Shown here in pieces: positions 32,701 through 39,680 of a DNA stretch of 64,000 bases (positions are counted from its first letter, which is position 1; every line of letters starts with the position of its first letter). Location: the NCBI RefSeq assembly GCF_014851395.1, contig NW_024041150.1, positions 49,500,183 through 49,564,182 of the forward strand, in the 5' to 3' direction. The DNA is from Micropterus salmoides. Taxonomy: Eukaryota > Chordata > Actinopteri > Centrarchiformes > Centrarchidae. Under the pieces are notes generated by a model. It did no database searches. It saw only the letters and a program-made list of their open reading frames with translations, and was not told the DNA's origin. The position numbers and the translations under genes are program-made.

Positions 32701-34983
32701 TGCTTTGTTTTAACTTGTGCACTATTTATGCCTGATATTCTCTGTTTCTAATTTGTTCTTCTGTACATTCTGTTTGAGCATCGTGGGAGGAGCCTGGGAA
32801 CAGAATTGATTTGCCACTCTTCAGGACCATGGGGACTGAGCCGACCTTCTACGCCTCCTGACTCAAATCTGTTTGATCCCCGACCTCTGCTCTGAACATT
32901 GATCAGGTAAATGTTTTCTAACTTCATCTCATCTGAGTCGTGCTTTTGAGTCTTCATATCTGGGTCCAGAGACCAGCTGACCTATTAGGAACCTCTTATC
33001 AGGAGACAGTGGTTCAGCGATCGTGAGAAATAAGGGGGGTATCAACATGAAATGGAAGAAGTCAGATAATGAGTGTGTGCACGTCTTCATTCATGTGGGC
33101 AGCATCTGATAAAGCAGCTGAGTGGAGGAAATACTGATAAATTCTTTCCAGTTGCGTGTTTCGGACGTTTATGTCACATATAACTCGTCACAGCGGACAG
33201 TTAGAGCTTACTGGGTTTTCTTACTGATCAAAAAATACCACAGAGCTTCCTGCTGCTCTCACATCCAGTTTGTTTCACCACCGTCACACAGAAATCAGGC
33301 TGCAGCACAAACACAAATGAATTAATGAAGTCATTTTGTTGTTGAAGTGCATGAGCATAGGTTTAGCTTCAGCACTGGAGGGGAATTTTTCTGCACCAGT
33401 TTCTGGCTTCTTTTCTGCATCTATTGATGGTGAAAATGTCATTTATTTAAACCCAAACACCAAAAACCTGAATGTAAATAACTGCCACATTGTTTTTTCT
33501 GTTATTCTTTTATAGCTGGATCCAGCGGTCGCGTTATGCTGATTGTTTAAAGCTGGCTGTCACGAGCTACAGCTACGGATTTTATAGATATAAGCAGAAC
33601 ATCAAAAGAAGGATAAATGCCCAGGAGGTTCTGGCAAAGACACGAGTGAGGGAGCTCCATTTGTTTTAATCCTCACAGTGTAGACTAACTAAAACAGCAA
33701 GTTATTATTACCAGCACTTTGTTTTAACTGTGTTCTGTCTGGGCTAGCAGACCCTGGTGCAGGACTAAGAGAATGAGGAGTTAGATTAAAGAGGAATATT
33801 TGCTGCGGGGTTGAAGGGACGGGAGATTGAGCCGGGGAAAGCAGAAGATCAGGTGCCGAACCGGGTTAGTGTCTGCTGTGCAGAGCAGGTTGGTACTGGA
33901 CCTACCATAAAGCTCCTGTCTGATTAAAAGCCTGTTTGAATAGCAGAGTAAATAATTGACAGAACTGCGTAGTAACGGAGGCAATGCATTCCACAGCCTA
34001 GGAGCCACTGCTTGAAATGATCGAGACCCTCTGGTTTTAAAAAGAGTGTGGGGAACCACTGACAGCCTCAGGTGCAACAGGTGGGAGTGTGAAGCTGTAT
34101 GGAGTCAGAGATGTGTCCGTGCAGCGCTCTAAAAGTAAGGACCAGGACTTTAATCTGAACTCCAAACTGGACTGGTAACCAGTGAAGTGATGGTGAAACA
34201 GCTGTGATGTGCGCTCTTTTGTTCATGTGAGTTAGAAGCCTTGCAGCAGAGTTCTGAACAGCCTTAAGAGACGGTGAAGCTCCTTCTTATTCAAACAAGT
34301 GAAAAGACAGTTACAGTGATCTAAAGGAGACCAAATAAAAGCATGAATGATCCTCTCAAATTCAACCTCTGACACCAGAGCTCTTAGTTTGGATGTACAG
34401 TGTTTCTCAGTTGGAAGAAGCAGTTTCTAATTAGAGAGTCCAAAAAACTCTTTTTGTGAGCAGTTTGTTCTGTGAGAGGCCGTTTAGGGGGAAAATACTG
34501 AAAATGTTCACACTTCATAAACTGGGTCAGATAAAGTCTTAGTGCCTTAAATGTAGCTGTACGTCAGCTCTTTGACAGGAAGAAACATTTTTAATCAGTG
34601 AGTTTATCATCAGCAACAATCTTATATCCTGTTTTTAGCTGAGCTTGGTGTGTCAACTGCCAGCCTAAAGCCAGGATAATGTCAGGTGGCAGGTTTGTTG
34701 AGTGAAGCTAGCGAGCATCAGAAAGGACGGGGAGCTGCCATTTAGTTTCCTGTTCTTTTGAATATGTGGCTCTTCAGCTGAATTCCTCTCCTCCAGCTAG
34801 ATCTCTAAATATCTCCAGGCCACCTAAATACTGTGCAGGTCTTTCAGTGTTTTCACCCTGAACAGCCTTTCATACTGGTTTTCTCCCTGATCCAGTAAAG
34901 AGATCTGAATTCTAACACGTGCTGTTTAAAGTCCTACCTGAGCTCCACAGCAGCAGCAGCAGCAGCAGCAACAGGTGATCCAT
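12709..34983 (-). CDS. SRCR receptor gene 1 (exon span, 3' incomplete)
   Basis: Minus-strand gene with seven recognisable coding exons: signal 34983-34938, mini 22950-22918, SRCR short 22816-22526, SRCR long 22181-21858, SRCR short 21764-21483, SRCR long 13410-13087, SRCR short 12993-12709. All junctions are phase 1 with AG/GT splice sites, and each exon frame is open. Known family: single-exon group B SRCR domains in M130/CD163-like surface or secreted receptors that bind bacterial or protein ligands. Compared with gene 2 it has one more long-short pair, but I see no Ig-like, transmembrane or tail exon downstream. The homology block after the last exon breaks off near 12593, where another long SRCR exon would be expected. 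It could be a truncated gene, encode a secreted form, or continue beyond the left edge across the 9.5 kb hAT. Confidence 0.7.
13087..13410 (-). CDS. gene 1 exon: long SRCR domain (A2)
   Basis: This 324-bp phase 1-1 exon encodes DSVRLLDGTSLCSGRLEVK at the start, then three NQS-type repeats (SNQSNQSNQ), EVVCRELGCG, FQCGGHESALLDC and VGLTCSG. All eight group B cysteines are present. It is nearly identical to the exon at 55612-55935, including its flanks, which indicates recent duplication or gene conversion. Confidence 0.9.
13411..14270. repeat. duplicated intron block shared with 55936-56930
   Basis: Near-identical to the intron 5' of the long SRCR exon of gene 2, with scattered substitutions and a small insertion in the other copy. 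The match includes the AACACGTCTTTCC and CTTTAGGGGTGCTCAGCCCC segments. It marks the arms of the tandem duplication. Confidence 0.85.
14271..15412. other. no recognised gene
   Basis: Contains a poly-C tract at 14292-14307 followed by CA repeats. A segment at about 14350-14460 (ACACTTATTTTCCTGCATTCTGG, split here as a motif) recurs in part near 41750 and 33390. Otherwise AT-rich and non-coding. Confidence 0.4.
15413..16395 (-). mobile_element. DIRS retrotransposon fragment
   Basis: Starts with the same terminal sequence as the large DIRS element at 44745 (GTCTCGGGTTACGTATGTAA). It contains the ACTCGAACTGCGTCGGTGAC segment of the internal complementary region and minus-strand pieces of Gag (LGKAYMAAGRSGASL) and RNase H (SSLTGWPLCERDHFSWHINC). 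The order is compressed and frames are broken, so this is an internally deleted relic. An L2 LINE interrupts it on the right. Confidence 0.8.
16431..17009 (+). mobile_element. L2-type LINE fragment (RT start plus 3' tail)
   Basis: The plus frame contains SSLSTGCVPDYFK, VNPLLKKPGLDP, NFRPISKLPF and FQSGFRKYHSTETALLKV, the N-terminal RT blocks. It then jumps to a 3' UTR ending AAGTGCTCTACAAATTAAAA and an ATT microsatellite (16990-17007). The catalytic RT region is deleted. Confidence 0.85.
17010..18645. other. no recognised gene
   Basis: Intronic sequence of gene 1. Open frames are short and unsupported. The whole span from about 14270 to 18645 has no counterpart in gene 2, where the flanking blocks are directly joined at about 56932. 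Confidence 0.45.
18646..19330. repeat. duplicated block shared with 56933-57900
   Basis: Starts TGGTGGAGAGTATAGTTAGG in both copies and continues through GGAGCGGGTCGTGGAGCGG and a hAT-like start at about 19008. The other copy carries an extra solo LTR (57188-57593) that is absent here, which makes this the empty site. Confidence 0.85.
19331..20024. other. no recognised gene
   Basis: Non-coding. A GTTGGGAAGTAACTAGTTAC segment near 19990 resembles ends of fish hAT-type nonautonomous elements. Confidence 0.35.
20025..20205 (-). repeat. SINE, tRNA head missing
   Basis: Same family as 6083-6377: the L2-like tail (GTATAGCGCCTTTCTAGTC on plus) and part of the body are present and the tRNA-like head is cut off. 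TTACGTAA occurs at both edges, a likely target duplication. Confidence 0.75.
20445..21480. repeat. blocks shared with 58970-59630
   Basis: Parts at 20445-20660 and 21240-21420 match 58970-59170 and 59380-59560 (for example CTCTGTAGAGCCCTGCATCA and GATGGAGGATGTGTACAGG). The 20660-21240 part is non-coding with no recognised feature. Confidence 0.75.
21483..21764 (-). CDS. gene 1 exon: short SRCR domain (B3)
   Basis: A 282-bp phase 1-1 exon with PVRLVGGASRCAG at the start, CRDLDCGSAVSV in the middle and ILNLTCSG at the end. Six cysteines, with C2 and C7 missing. It pairs with the long exon just upstream. Its downstream flank matches the flank of the gene 2 exon at 59632-59916. Confidence 0.85.
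21858..22181 (-). CDS. gene 1 exon: long SRCR domain (B2)
   Basis: A 324-bp exon with the same eight-cysteine pattern as A2 and C2, with few changes (QWWSSVCEAD; LAVGL in the shadow frame). Donor GTAG, acceptor CTCCAG. It belongs to the extra long-short pair that gene 2 lacks. Confidence 0.9.
22207..22397 (+). repeat. tRNA-derived SINE, second family, intronic
   Basis: The head GGTGGTGATGGTGCATAGAT, then the B-box-like GGGTTCAATTCTC, CCCTGAGCAAGACACTTAAC and GCGTGCGACCTCTGAC, ending TAAATGAATAAATGTAA. It sits in the intron just 5' of exon B2. The matching introns at 13430 and 55955 lack it, so it inserted after the modules duplicated. Other copies: 32128-32290 and 43706-43867. Confidence 0.85.
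22526..22816 (-). CDS. gene 1 exon: short SRCR domain (B1)
   Basis: A 291-bp phase 1-1 exon starting EADNVRLVGGASRCAG and ending ILDLTCSG, with CRQLDCGSAVSV in the middle. Six cysteines. First SRCR domain of gene 1. The intron 5' of it matches that of the first SRCR exon of gene 2. Confidence 0.85.
22918..22950 (-). CDS. gene 1 mini-exon after signal peptide
   Basis: A 33-bp exon with acceptor AATCACAG and donor GTAAAG. In phase 1 it encodes LQAEGRHTST. It is identical to the gene 2 mini-exon at 60016-60048. It probably carries the signal-peptidase cleavage region and mature N-terminus. Confidence 0.8.
22951..23879. repeat. duplicated intron block shared with 60049-60960
   Basis: Near-identical blocks in the first introns of both SRCR genes. 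They include a repeat beginning GTGGTGGAAAGTAACAAAGT (23088 and 60179) of the kind found at the ends of fish nonautonomous DNA elements. Confidence 0.85.
23880..24169 (+). pseudogene. hAT-related (TTF-type/ZMYM1-like) protein fragment
   Basis: The plus frame contains a serine-rich stretch (TSSSDSN) then EPADWPPVLSDFMRSELERR and FYSGFLQRENC. The PxxWPxxLSD...R.E...R pattern is that found ahead of the TTF-type zinc finger in ZMYM1-like hAT transposases. A shorter copy is at 60965-61135. The frame is cut at 24170 by insertion of another hAT element. Assignment is by pattern only. Confidence 0.45.
24291..26245 (-). mobile_element. Penelope-like retroelement with RT and GIY-YIG-type endonuclease
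   Basis: On the minus strand the RT lies at 26160-25124 and the endonuclease at 25227-24640. RT motifs are IYGLPKIHKEGAPLRPI, VSYDVTSLFT, MGSPVSPIVANIYME and the catalytic YRYVDDTW. The endonuclease part has NLVYAVQCSE...LYIGETKQPLHKR with HRR following, the GIY-YIG signature of Penelope elements. Frameshifts near 25600 and 25220 split the frame into three, so the copy is dead. The terminal 350 bp is repeated at 51300-51655. Five-prime end inferred. Confidence 0.9.
24339..24372 (-). ncRNA. hammerhead-ribozyme-like motif in Penelope terminal region
   Basis: On the minus strand CTGAAGA is followed by GTCC, an 11-base loop region, GGAC and GAAAC. That is the CUGANGA / stem II / GAAA core order of hammerhead ribozymes, which are known in Penelope elements. 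There is one extra A between the CUGAAGA box and stem II. The copy at 51357-51390 keeps the GTCC/GGAC pairing although its loop differs. Stems I and III are not established. Confidence 0.45.
26246..26616. other. no recognised gene
   Basis: A plus-strand open frame (to 26473) shows no motif I recognise. An ATT-rich microsatellite-like stretch lies at 26536-26570. Confidence 0.35.
26617..26900. repeat. fold-back repeat, copy 2 of 3
   Basis: The best preserved copy. Left arm 26719-26742 and right arm 26872-26895 are nearly perfect inverted complements of about 24 bp (core GGGAACGATCACC), with about 130 bp between. Nested in the hAT at 24170-27454. Confidence 0.7.
27022..27288 (-). pseudogene. 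hAT transposase C-terminal dimerisation remnant
   Basis: The minus frame contains PVARLFSLGSLVLTPRRNRL followed by SDKRFERLL. This is the hAT C-terminal dimerisation motif (usually P.ERLFS.....T..RNRLS). The rest of the transposase is missing. It probably belongs to the enclosing hAT element. Confidence 0.75.
27463..28696. other. non-coding; possible LTR near 27690-28172
   Basis: No gene. A polyadenylation-like AATAAA at 28069-28074 and a GCCGTGACCCGAG segment just after 28180 look like an LTR end plus primer-binding region, which would fit the Ty3/gypsy pieces at 30010-31498. No second LTR was found, so this is weak. Confidence 0.3.
28697..30009 (+). mobile_element. L2-type LINE, degraded RT plus 3' UTR
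   Basis: A short RT block (ANYRPISNLPFLSKVLEKAV, at about 28740-28810) is followed by degraded sequence. The fish L2 3' UTR comes next, recognisable from GAGGTTTCTTCCTCTTAAAG, GGTGGGAACTATTGGG and GTGCTATATAAATAAA, ending in TTGAATTGAA repeats. Most of the protein is missing. It probably interrupts a Ty3/gypsy element. Confidence 0.8.
29715..29764. repeat. CT microsatellite
   Basis: Interrupted CTCT tract of about 50 bp inside the LINE 3' UTR. Confidence 0.95.
30010..31498 (+). mobile_element. Ty3/gypsy retrotransposon fragment
   Basis: Pieces of Pol in shifted frames. The RT part at 30306-30674 has FFSTMDLTSGYYNVE, CNSPATFTRMML and the catalytic LCYLDDVLVF, plus KAHNLKLAPKK. After a deletion, the integrase zinc-binding region at 31017-31499 has HDEAGHQAQQRTL, FHWLGLRKDV, CCRRCVVSK and a start of the catalytic core (LELVCIDFW). 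RNase H and most of the integrase core are absent. No LTR pair is assigned. Confidence 0.85.
31499..32127. other. no recognised gene
   Basis: Non-coding first-intron sequence of gene 1. Confidence 0.5.
32128..32290 (+). repeat. tRNA-derived SINE, second family
   Basis: Carries GGTGTGAGAGACCCGGGT, CCCTGAGCAAGACACTTAAA and GCGTGCGACCTCTGAC, as at 22207-22397. The 3' tail is shorter. Confidence 0.8.
32291..33780. repeat. intron; 32580-33115 duplicated at 61145-61668
   Basis: The block 32580-33115 matches 61145-61668 closely (for example GATGCTCCTGTAAGCCTACT and CGTGGGAGGAGCCTGGGAAC). The remainder to 33780 is non-coding and has no counterpart in gene 2. Confidence 0.8.
33781..34570 (-). mobile_element. 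LINE C-terminal fragment
   Basis: The minus frame at 34077-33781 contains LSVVPHTLFKTRG, SFQAVAPRLWNALPPLLRS, the conserved C-terminal block of L2/CR1-like LINEs. Upstream frames show an AFIWSPLDHCN-like block (degraded). A rearranged copy of the 34195-34570 part is at 62390-62835. Confidence 0.75.
34571..34937. other. intron, no recognised feature
   Basis: Non-coding. Lies just 3' of the gene 1 signal exon. Confidence 0.4.
34938..34983 (-). CDS. gene 1 exon 1: signal peptide start
   Basis: The ATG (34983-34981) opens MDHLLLLLLLLLWSSG, a hydrophobic signal-peptide core encoded mostly by seven successive CTG codons. Donor GTAGG follows after phase 1. The exon is identical in length to that at 63295-63340. 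Confidence 0.85.
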
Positions 34984-35154
34984 GTCCAGGTAGACCGTCT
35001 CTCTGGCCGTCCGCCTGCTCTCTGCTCTGATCATCACGTGCTGTCCTCAGTGTAGATCTGTGTACAGGAAGAGGTGGAGCTTTACTGGAACACAGCTCAT
35101 TCAGCTGGCTTTAGTTTCACAGGGAGGAGAGTCCTCGTTTGACTGAGTCTCTGT

Positions 35155-35265
35155 CACAGGAGACAGTGAGACCAGACCAGAACACCAGGACAGACCAGAA
35201 CACAGACAGTGAGACCAGACCAGAACACCAGGTCAGACCAGAACACAGACAGTGAGACCAGAAGT
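35155..35265. repeat. minisatellite upstream of gene 1, short allele
   Basis: Two to three imperfect units built from GACAGTGAGACCAG and ACCAGAACACCAGG. The same array is longer upstream of gene 2 (63519-63722). Confidence 0.85.
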
Positions 35266-35300
35266 TTTGAGGCGAGAAATCAAATATGTAGATGTCATAT

Positions 35301-38300
35301 ACACTGTAAAAAAGGATTGGATCAATAAGTTATAGGAACTTCTTTCTATAATTTACCTCCACTTAACATAATAAGTTATGAAATTTCAACTTAATTTAAT
35401 GAGTTTTTCACTATTTCAACTCAGGTTTGTAAGCCAGTTCAGTGAAATGTAAATTTCAATGTGTTAATTTATAAGTGTGAGTTGGAATATGGTAACCGGA
35501 TCTCTTAAAAAGTGACCATGACCCCGGTGTGGCAACAGTATTAATGCGCGGTGCAAATAGTGCTGAATATTTTCTCTTGATCTGATATACGACTAATAAC
35601 TATGCTGATTGATTTTTGTAACACATTAATGAGGTGCACCACCCAATTGCAATTCCCCATTGAGAGAAGAAGAGGAACACAAATTAAGCCGACTGACAAT
35701 GGTGAGCAGATAAGCAGCGGATGAATACGTTATTTTCCAGCAAGATGTAGATGAGACTTGGTAGTGGAAAAGCGGGTCTTTTCGGATTGGAGCAAGAGAA
35801 GAGTAGCGTCGGCATTTCAGAAATTAGCCTTGACCAGGTGAGTTGCTACTTAACTTAATGTTAGCTGCTTCAGCAAAATTAAGAGGATTTGGGCTTTCTT
35901 AACATTGTTAGCTAATCTGTGACGAGTTTCTTTTGCAATGTTATTCGCTTATTAGTGACTTTGTACTCAGCTCCAGCTTAACATGCCAATAAAAAAATAA
36001 AAATAGCGGGAGGAAGGTAGACTTTACTGGCGCCATCGTGTGTTTCACTGTCACTGATAACATTAGTTGATTTTGACTCTCTTTTTTTTGAAAGAGTGCA
36101 GTGACGTTAAAACGGCAGCCTCTGATCCACCACATCTGTTTTAACAGGCAGTGGCGAGTTATTAAATCAATGTTTCCCATACGTAATTTATCTGTGGCGT
36201 CCCGCCACAACATCAACGCAGACTGCCACATATTGATTTCTTTTTTTTAACTTAAAATCTAAAATTTGATTGCATTGGCGCAGCACATCCTCTCACCCGC
36301 CCCTCTCCCTCATGAACACAGCAAAAGAAGAGGTTATAGTAAACATTTATACTTAAAACTATGTATTTTTTATCACTTTTCAGGTAAAAGTAGTCTACAA
36401 TGCTGCTGCTGTCATCATATCAGAAAATGAAGACATCCCACCCAGTGTTGAGGAGCTGTATCAGGTGTTGCGAACAAAGCTTGGTCTGAGAGGTGGATTC
36501 ATTTTGCAATTTGAGGATCCTGAGTTCAATAATCAGTTGTGCAACCTAAAGACATCAAAGACCTTCCTGTGGGGCGGGCAACTGTGAAAATGTTGTTCAC
36601 AGCTGATGACGTCTCAGATTCTACACTGGACACTTGCAGCCTCCCTTCTCTTAGTGGAGATTGTGTTGAATGGCCTGACCCCTTCCCGATTCCACGGTTC
36701 TCACATGATGTGGAGCTGCAGCTGAAAGAAGCCAATGCTAAGGACGGATCTGTAATGGTGATTCCTAAAGGTTTAAAGACATTCTTGATATACTGGCCGA
36801 CAGTATGTCAAAGATTAGTGCTTATCCTGAGAGGCATCACTATGAGAATGTAGCCAAAGCACTTGTGGAGAAGCATCCTAGTCTGAAGGAGCCAGGGTCT
36901 GAAAATGGATGGTACTCGTGGTTTCACAGCCTGAAATTTAAGCTTGGAAACTATCGGCAAAAGTTAAGTGCAGCAGGATGCCCTGAGGTGGTGGTAAACA
37001 AAAGAAAAGGAGGAGGTTTAAAGTGTGAAAAAGGGTGAGGTCAACTACTGTCCAGATCCGCCTGAAGGACAGAGTCCTGAAAACATGGAGGAGCAGCGTA
37101 ATATGATGGAGGCTGAAATGCTGAAAAGAGACCCTGATCCCCAGCTGGTAGAAGACCTGATGGTTGCTACATTTTCCCAGCGCAGAAAAGAGATAATTGG
37201 AGATCAGCCACTCATCACAGAAGTCATTTCCAGATGGCCAGCTCTGTTCCATGAGAGACAGGGACTCAGTTGAGAGATAGAAGCACGTTTTGTCTGATAC
37301 TGTGTCTTGTTTATAATTATGTTTGACTTATATTTTCTATCTGTCTTTCTCAGATCAGGGCGGAGTTCAAGAGAATCGTCACCAAAGACCTTCTGGAATC
37401 TTTTCTCGACAGACTTGATGGCCTGGTCCCAAGACTGCTGGAGGTGTACAAAGCAGCAACCAAGACTGGAAAGAAGCCATCACTCAAAGACATTTTGGAC
37501 TGCCTTCAGAAAGATGTAAGTGGAGAGCAGATCATATAATAAATTTATTATCTTTGCTAAAACATTTTCATCTTACTGCATGTTTCTTTTCTTGTAGGAT
37601 ACAAATGAGAGGAGGAGGACTGCTGCCTTGCTTGGTCTGCCACACACATATCAGGCGAAGATCCATCAACTGTAGTCAGGATGTGTGACGTAAGACCATT
37701 ATGATTTCTGTAACGCAAAACTGTTAGTGTGTATATGGGTGATTCTTTTACTGTGGGACTTTTTCTTTTCCCAGGGTAGATTTTCAAGAAAGAAAATACT
37801 TCATACCCCAACCCAGACTTATTAACGTTGCCTGTCTAATAGTCATGAAAACTCATTCAATTCATTCAAACTTTACTTTGCATTTTCTCATAACTTAAAG
37901 GACAGATTTCAAGTTCATGTGGTTTATAATGTGTAATTTACACTTTTTTTCTCTTATATATGGCTTATGTATGACTCATCTTTTAGAGAACAATTTTAAA
38001 ACATTTGCTAAAGTGCTTCAGTGTCTGAACTATTTCTGTCTCACTTCCAAGGGTTGAAATGTTGAAAATGAATTGATAGTTGGTGTTACTGATCAGGTTC
38101 AGTCTATTTGGGGAACAACTAAAGGGGTGTGACTTTCCTGCTCTATATTTGAGGATTATGATTGCATTTTAAATTAGCCTTTTAAAGCCTATATAATTGT
38201 AGACTAAAACAGTCACACACTGTCTCTGCTTTTTAAGGCTCACGCAGAGACTCTGGATGAAGCCATGAAGGTGATGCAACTTGGCCTGCTGATGAAGGTG

Positions 38301-39680
38301 CTGAACGGGAGGCCTTTCCACGGGAGGTCTTCGAGATAGCTGTTGTGGTTGAGGAGACAACATTAAAGATGTGGCATGCAGCTTGGCCATGCTCATGGGT
38401 GTCATCTACTGTGTCAATCTCGAGTACCCAGAAGCCATGAAGTATTCCTTTGAGTTTCTTCAGAGAGTGGTGATGAAGATAAAACCAGACCAAGCATCTG
38501 CCCGAGAACATGGACTAAGAAACAGAATCCTGGGGTACAGACTGTAACACCTGCTCCTCGTTTTCTCAAGATTCTCATGTGGAAATGGTTCCTGTCAAGA
38601 CTTCATTGTTCTCTTTTATATGCACTTTCAGCACTGTGGAAAAACAGCACTGTCTCACAATTTAAAACTGTTAATTTTTGAGAAATTTTAATTTTCCCTG
38701 CTTTATGTTAATAGATTGTGAGAGCTGATAGTCTCGACTGTTCAAGTCTTGTGACGTTAGAAGTGGAGCACTTAAGTCAACACAAACCAGCCTCAAAGTT
38801 CTTTATTTTTAATGGAACAAGACTGTAATGGACTTGGACATTTGAGTTTTGTGCATTTCCTTTTTAATATTACTACTCATTAGTCACCATGTTGTAGAAA
38901 TCACAAGCATTTTACTGATTACAGCTGATGGTATCAACTGTTCTCTCCTCAGACAGACGTTTTTTTTATTGTTAAATGCAGTTGCAGGCAAACGGTCTCA
39001 AGGTTTTATCATCTCATTTAAATGAACTGATTGGTATAAGAGTTGGTTGGGTTGACCTCGCTCTCATAGGTGACTATGTTTAAATACTGTTAGAACATGT
39101 TAAATTATCATAAATATGGTCTCACTTTGGCACTTGTGTAGTCTGAGATAAATGTTTTCATTGGCTTTTAGGCTTGTTGCATCAATTACAAGTGTATCTG
39201 AAGGAGACGAAGGCTGTGAGTTGAGGTACTTACAATAAATTCTTGAATACATGAAGAAACTGGTGAACTTGCCATTATTAGTTGAGATAGGGGCTGGAAA
39301 TTAAAAACACAAGTCTACTTAATTTGAAATTATAAGTTCAATTGCTGCCTTAAAAACATGAGTTAACCTAACTTCAAAAGACAATTGGTATGAATATAGT
39401 CAATTATCTTAACTTAAAAATGTGAGTTGAAAGGGTATAGACTTGCATGTTTCTTTGACAAAAAAGAGTAAGTTTCATTGACTAGACAATGTAATACAGA
39501 TAGTTGGTTTAACCCACAGTATCAAGTTGAAACAATAAATGATCATTAATTAAACAACTTGTGGAAGGTAACACCATGAGTTAAAATAAAGCTTTTGTTA
39601 AAGTTGAGTTTACTCACATTTTTAAGGCAGCAATTGAACTTAAGTTTTTAAGTTAAACTACCTTGATAATTTTTACAATG
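35301..39680. mobile_element. candidate TIR-bounded element carrying a SAMD3-like gene
   Basis: The left edge CACTGTAAAAA (35303 region) and right edge TTTTTACAATG (ending near 39680) are inverted with one mismatch in 11. Both subterminal zones are rich in AACTTAA/TTAAGTT-type words, for example 35320-35410 and 39540-39660. Between them lies a decayed gene on the plus strand. I see no transposase and no clear target duplication, so element status is inferred. Confidence 0.4.
36384..38547 (+). pseudogene. SAMD3-like multi-exon gene, decayed
   Basis: Recognisable exons are 36384-37261, 37354-37515, 37598-37689 and 38238-38547, with acceptors TTTCAG, TTCTCAG, CTTGTAG and TTTAAG. The first encodes a PB1-like domain (LGLRGGF, FEDPEFNNQLCNL), then FPIPRFSHDVELQL, NVAKALVEKHPSLKEPGS, KFKLGNYRQKL and RRKEIIGDQPL. 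Later exons give KDLLESFLDRLDGLVPRLLE, RRRTAALLGLP and VAC.LAMLMGVIYCVNLEYP-like text. At least five single-base frameshifts and a GG in place of the expected GT donor after 37261 break the frame. This matches the multicopy teleost family annotated as SAMD3-like; its molecular role is not known to me. Confidence 0.7.
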
